Translations under genes and position numbers: made by a program
The notes under the pieces: generated by a model
What the model saw: only the letters and a program-made list of their open reading frames with translations
What the model was told of the DNA's origin: nothing
The model's database searches: none
Origin: Lonicera japonica
Lineage: Eukaryota; Streptophyta; Magnoliopsida; Dipsacales; Caprifoliaceae
Assembly (NCBI GenBank): GCA_021464415.1
Contig: CM038469.1
Span: 62,663,650-62,727,649 of the forward strand
Direction of reading: 5' to 3'
DNA length: 64,000 bases
Shown here: piece after piece, positions 59,742 through 64,000 of the stretch
Position numbering within the stretch: position 1 is the stretch's first letter
Layout of the letters: the number at the start of each line of letters is the position of its first letter

Positions 59742-62700
59742 ATGGATTCCAACACCACTTCAATAACAAAGGATTCCCCTCTCATAATTCAAACTGAAGG
59801 CTCCTCATTTAATATCGGCCTCCTACTAAATGAGACCAATTATGATATATGGTCTCAACTCATGGAAATGCACATCGCGGAGAAACAAAAATTCTCTTTT
59901 ATTCAAAGTTCAGCCTCAATTCCAAAAAAAGGAACACCGGAGTTCAATAAATGGTACCCCGATAATCAACGAGTCAAACGCTGGCTCTTAATGTCCATGA
60001 AACCAGAAATCATGAAACGCTACATTCGCATTCCTACAGCACGAGAAATCTGGAAATCATTGTCTACGGCATTTCATGATGGGGCTGATGAACTACAGGT
60101 TTTTTCTCTGAACCAACGGGCTTTTTCCGCCAAACAGGGTGGGCGACCAATATTTGAATTCTATGGGGAGCTGACAGAAATATTCAGCGAGTTGGACCAT
60201 CGTGATAAAGTAATCATGGAAAGTCCTACTGATGTAAAGTCGTACAGGAGGTCAGTTCAACGCTTGAGAGTCCACATTTTTCTTGCCGGGTTAGATAATG
60301 AACTTGAACAAATCCGGGGTGAGATTTTGCGAAAGGATTCGATTCCAGAACTAGAAGAGGTATATGCCCTGGTTCGTCGTGAAGTTCTTCGACGACAAAC
60401 AATGAGCTCAGCAACAGAAACTGTGGCTATGGTAGCCCGTAATCAAGCCCCTTCCAATTCCAATTGGCGAAATTCAGAGAAGCGATCTGGTAACCGACCA
60501 AATGATTCTCGGGGCTCCAACTCCAAATACCCTCCATGCTCTGTCTGCGGACTTACCGGACACTCGAAAAAGGCTTGCTATGAAATCGTTGGTTATCCAG
60601 ATTGGTGGAAAGATACTCGAAATCGCAAAACAGGTCCAAACGCAGAGGGAGGTAACAAACAGGCCTCAGGCTTACTCACCACCACAGGTACATCAGTTAT
60701 GGCTTTAAATTCTGTCTCTGTTTTGAATAATACATGGGTAATTGATTCTGGTGCCACTGATCATATGACATCTAATTTAAACATGATTACTCCTTTAATT
60801 CCATCACTTCAGACCTTTGTTTCCACAGCCAATGGTGCTCCAGTTCCTGTAATAGGAAAAGGATCAATCAATCTATCAGAAACCCTGAACCTAAGCTCTG
60901 TCCTAGTAGTACCATCCCTAGATTATAATATATTATCTGTTGCTCAAATAACTAATGCCCTACACTGTATTGTCATATTTTGGCCTTCTCATTGTGTTTT
61001 TAAGGACATTCAGACGAAGCAGACGATTGGTTGTGGCGTTAGGCGCGGGAAATTGTACTACCTGGACCTAGAGTTGCACAGTACAGATCGTTTGCACAAA
61101 GCCTTGAACACTAGTACATCTGAAAAGAAGAATGTCGATGAACTTTGGTTATGGCATCGCCGGTTAGGACACGCATCATTTAATTACTTAAAGAAACTAT
61201 TTCCCAGCTTAATTAATAAAGTTGGTTCTTCTGTTTTTCATTGTGAGACTTGTGAATTGGCTAAAAGCCATCGTACCTCATTTAAACATTCATTAAATAA
61301 AAGCTCAGTTCCATTTATGATTATTCATTCTGATGTATGGGGCCCATCTCACATTTCTTCTTTAAGTGGTATACGATGGTTTGTCACATTTATTGATGAT
61401 TGCACTCGAATGACATGGGTTTGTCCCATGAAATCCAAAAGTGAAGTTAGTAGCCTATTCCAAGGATTTCATAAACAGATCCGTACACAGTATAATGCTA
61501 CGATTCAAATTCTTCGCAGTGACAATGGTGGTGAATATATGAGTACAGAGTTACAGGAATTCTTCAAACTCAATGGGATCATTCACCAGACTACATGTCC
61601 TTACACACCTCAACAGAATGGGGTTGCCGAACGGAAAAATCGTCATCTGTTGGAAATAGTTCGGGCATCATTGATTGGCGCTAACACGCCAACCTCATAT
61701 TGGGGCGAAGCACTGTCCTCGACTGCCTATTTGGTAAATCGTATTCCCTCCGCTACACTTGATTTTCAGACACCCTTCGAAGTTCTAGCTAAATTTGTCT
61801 CGGCCCCTGCCGTGTCCAATCTTCCTCCCCGGGTGTTTGGATGTGTCACATTTGTCCATTTACCAAAGGAACAACGACATAAGCTTGAACCTCGCGCTCT
61901 CAAGTGTGTCTTTGTCGGGTATGCATCTTCTCAGAAAGGGTATCGGTGTTATCATCCTCCTACACAGAAACTGTACGTCACCATGGACGTTACGTTTCAT
62001 GAAGAAATTATGTACTTTGACAGGACTAAACTTCAGGGGGAGCACTATAAGGAAGTTCAGTTATTTGGGAATGTCAATGATGAGGAAGAGACAAGCTCAA
62101 TAACGGTAGTACCACCATTAACTTCAGATTCACCACCATTAACCGCCGAGACAACAGAAACAACAGAAATCCTTTCAAATGAAGTTGAGTCGTCTCAGTC
62201 TCTGCATAACGCAAACAACCAATCATCTACTTCAAATATCCCTGAAACTGAGCTCTCCCAGGTATCTCCTTCTATTCCTATAAAGAAACTGCCTAACCGA
62301 ACAAATAAAATACCTAAACCCACATATGACCCAGATTTTACCAGTAAAGCCAAATATCCCATGAGTAATTATGTGTCGTATGACCAGTTAACTGCATCTA
62401 ACAAATCCTTTGTGAATCAATTATCATCTGTATCTATTCCTAACAGTGTGCAGGAAGCCTTATGTGATTCTCAGTGGAAATTGGCAATGGATGAGGAGAT
62501 GAAATCCTTGTTGAAAAATGACACATGGGAGTTAACAGAATTACCAGCAGGAAAGAAGAAGGTGGGTTGCAAGTGGGTGTACACTATGAAATTTAAAGCA
62601 GATGGTACAATTGAAAGATCCAAGGCGAGATTAGTTGCAAAAGGTTACACACAAACACATGGGATTGATTATCTGGAGACATTTACGCCAGTCGCAAAAA

Positions 62701-63980
62701 TCAATACAGTGCGAGTGTTACTCTCATTAGCTGCGAATTTGGACTGGCCTCTACAACAGTTTGATGTGAAGAATGCCTTTTTACATGGGGATTTAGAGGA
62801 GGAAGTATATATGGAGTTCCCACCTGGATATAAGATTCCGGTTGAGCATGCAAATAAAGTCTGCAAATTGAAGAAATCTTTATATGGGTTAAAACAATCC
62901 CCTAGAGCTTGGTTTGGGAGATTCGCGAGATCAATGCGAAAGTTTGGGTACAACTAGAGTAATTCTGATCATACTTTATTTCTGAAAAGGAGCCATGGGA
63001 AGCTTACAGCTCTTATTGTCTATGTAGATGATATGGTGCTCACAGGAAACGACCCTCAAGAACAACAGGCATTGAAGAAGCTCTTATCTCAGGAATTTGA
63101 GATGAAAGATCTTGGAAACTTAAAGTATTTTCTGGGGATCGAGGTGTCTAGATCATCAAAAGGCATCTTTCTATCTCAGAGAAAGTATGCTCTAGATTTA
63201 CTGAATGAAACCGGGATGTCTGCCTGTCAACCATCAGAGACTCCAATGGAGGAAGGATTAAAATTAGAGGTCGAACCAGATCAAGTACCCGTGGATAGAG
63301 GGCGTTATCAGAGATTGGTAGGAAGATTGATGTACCTCGCACATACAAGGCCTGATATATCCTATGCATTGAGCATCGTCAGTCAATTCTTGCATAATCC
63401 AGGGGAAAAGCACATGCAGGCAGTTATGAGGATTATCAGTTACCTTAAAGCAGCTCCTGGAAAAGGAATTCTATTCCAGAAAAATGAAAATATTCTGAAA
63501 GTTGAAGGATACACTGATGCTGATTGGGCGGGTAATATATGTGACAGGCGATCTACTTCAGGGTACTTCACATTTGCAGGAGGAAACTTGGTTACTTGGA
63601 GAAGTAAGAAGCAAAATGTAGTATCCCGATCAAGCGCAGAAGCAGAATATCGAGGGATGGCAGTTGGTATACAAGAGCTATTATGGTTGAAACTGCTACT
63701 GACAGATCTCGGTTTTCCTCCAACAGAACCTATGGTACTATATTGTGACAACAAGGCAGCATGTGATATCGCACACAATCCAGTTCAACATGATAGAACA
63801 AAGCATGTTGAAGTGGATAGGTTCTTCATCAAAGAGAAGTTAGAAGAGAAAGTTATTTCTGTCCCTCATGTACGCTCCGAAGATCAGTTAGCTGACATTC
63901 TCACCAAGGCTGTAACAAAGAAGATATTCACCAAGCTAATTAGCAAGTTGGGCATGTTCGATATATGTGTGCCAACTTGA
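59742..63980 (+). pseudogene. Copia gag-pol polyprotein with one internal stop
   Basis: One continuous frame of 1413 codons, including the final stop, is broken only by an in-frame TAG at 62955-62957 (codon 1072). Domains in order: gag (about 20-230), CCHC zinc knuckle [14 protein letters not shown] (about 266-279), protease motif [11 protein letters not shown] (about 331), integrase zinc-binding HRRLGH and CETCELAK, integrase catalytic residues in [16 protein letters not shown] and QQNGVAERK, reverse transcriptase [22 protein letters not shown] and YVDDM, and RNase H EGYTDADWAG through AEAEYRGMA. The stop falls within RT, between the NAFLHGDL and YVDD motifs, so RT and RNase H cannot be fully translated. 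All other motifs look intact, indicating a young copy. Confidence 0.93.
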
Positions 63981-64000
63981 GGGGGAGTATTAAAATATAT
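63979..64000 (+). other. Polypurine tract and start of the 3' LTR
   Basis: GAGGGGGAG (63979-63987) overlaps the last bases of the polyprotein stop codon and is the plus-strand priming site. TATTAAAATATAT follows and begins the 3' LTR, which is cut off by the window end. Confidence 0.8.

Larger units (their letters stand above)
58956..64000 (+). mobile_element. Copia-type LTR retrotransposon, nearly complete
   Basis: In order: 5' LTR (58956-59183), primer-binding site (59184-59195), leader (59196-59741), gag-pol (59742-63980), polypurine tract (63979-63987), and the first bases of the 3' LTR (63988-64000). The 3' LTR start TATTAAAATATAT matches the 5' LTR start TATTAGAATATAT at 12 of 13 positions. 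The element lies antisense to the importin gene and upstream of its first visible exon. The right end and target duplication are beyond the window. Confidence 0.9.

Overview
The window looks like nuclear DNA of a flowering plant, most likely a eudicot. It is AT-rich, its introns are small to very large with plant-type splice sites, and transposons are abundant (Copia, LINE, SINE, hAT, Mutator-like and Tourist-like). The protein-coding genes match well-known plant families. There is no bacterial operon structure, and I found no tRNA or rRNA gene. The species cannot be named from the sequence.

There are four host genes. (1) 4012-9172 (+) encodes a 227-residue OTU-domain deubiquitinase in nine coding exons. 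(2) 13550-25421 (+) encodes acetyl-CoA synthetase, probably plastidial, with 796 residues in 18 exons; one intron uses a GC donor. (3) 29731-32452 (-) encodes a plastid-type CGFS monothiol glutaredoxin (GRXS14-like) in three exons; an overlapping upstream ORF makes its start ambiguous. (4) 35816-58402 (-) holds the last 12 exons (550 residues) of an importin-13/transportin-like karyopherin. Its N-terminal half is not in the window. The four genes have unrelated housekeeping roles and show no sign of acting together.

The space between and inside these genes is mostly repeats. From left to right: a dimeric retroposon carrying an snRNA-type promoter motif pair; a ~600-bp AT-rich repeat that recurs inverted 25 kb away; tRNA-type SINEs in the OTU introns; a Mutator-type MITE; an element holding a seven-copy palindromic minisatellite; three hAT-type elements with near-intact 8-bp target duplications; a solo LTR inside the glutaredoxin intron; and a Copia LTR interrupted by a SINE. 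The large importin introns hold a nested cluster of LINE fragments and a Tourist MITE. A nearly complete Copia retrotransposon, antisense to the importin gene, fills 58956 to the end of the window. Its polyprotein is intact except for one in-frame stop.

I see no wholly new multi-gene system. The most unusual structures are the palindromic minisatellite, the USE/TATA retroposon, the bZIP/WRKY-motif cluster in the Copia leader, the TGATG overlap at the glutaredoxin start, and the LINE tail inserted inside another LINE's reverse transcriptase.
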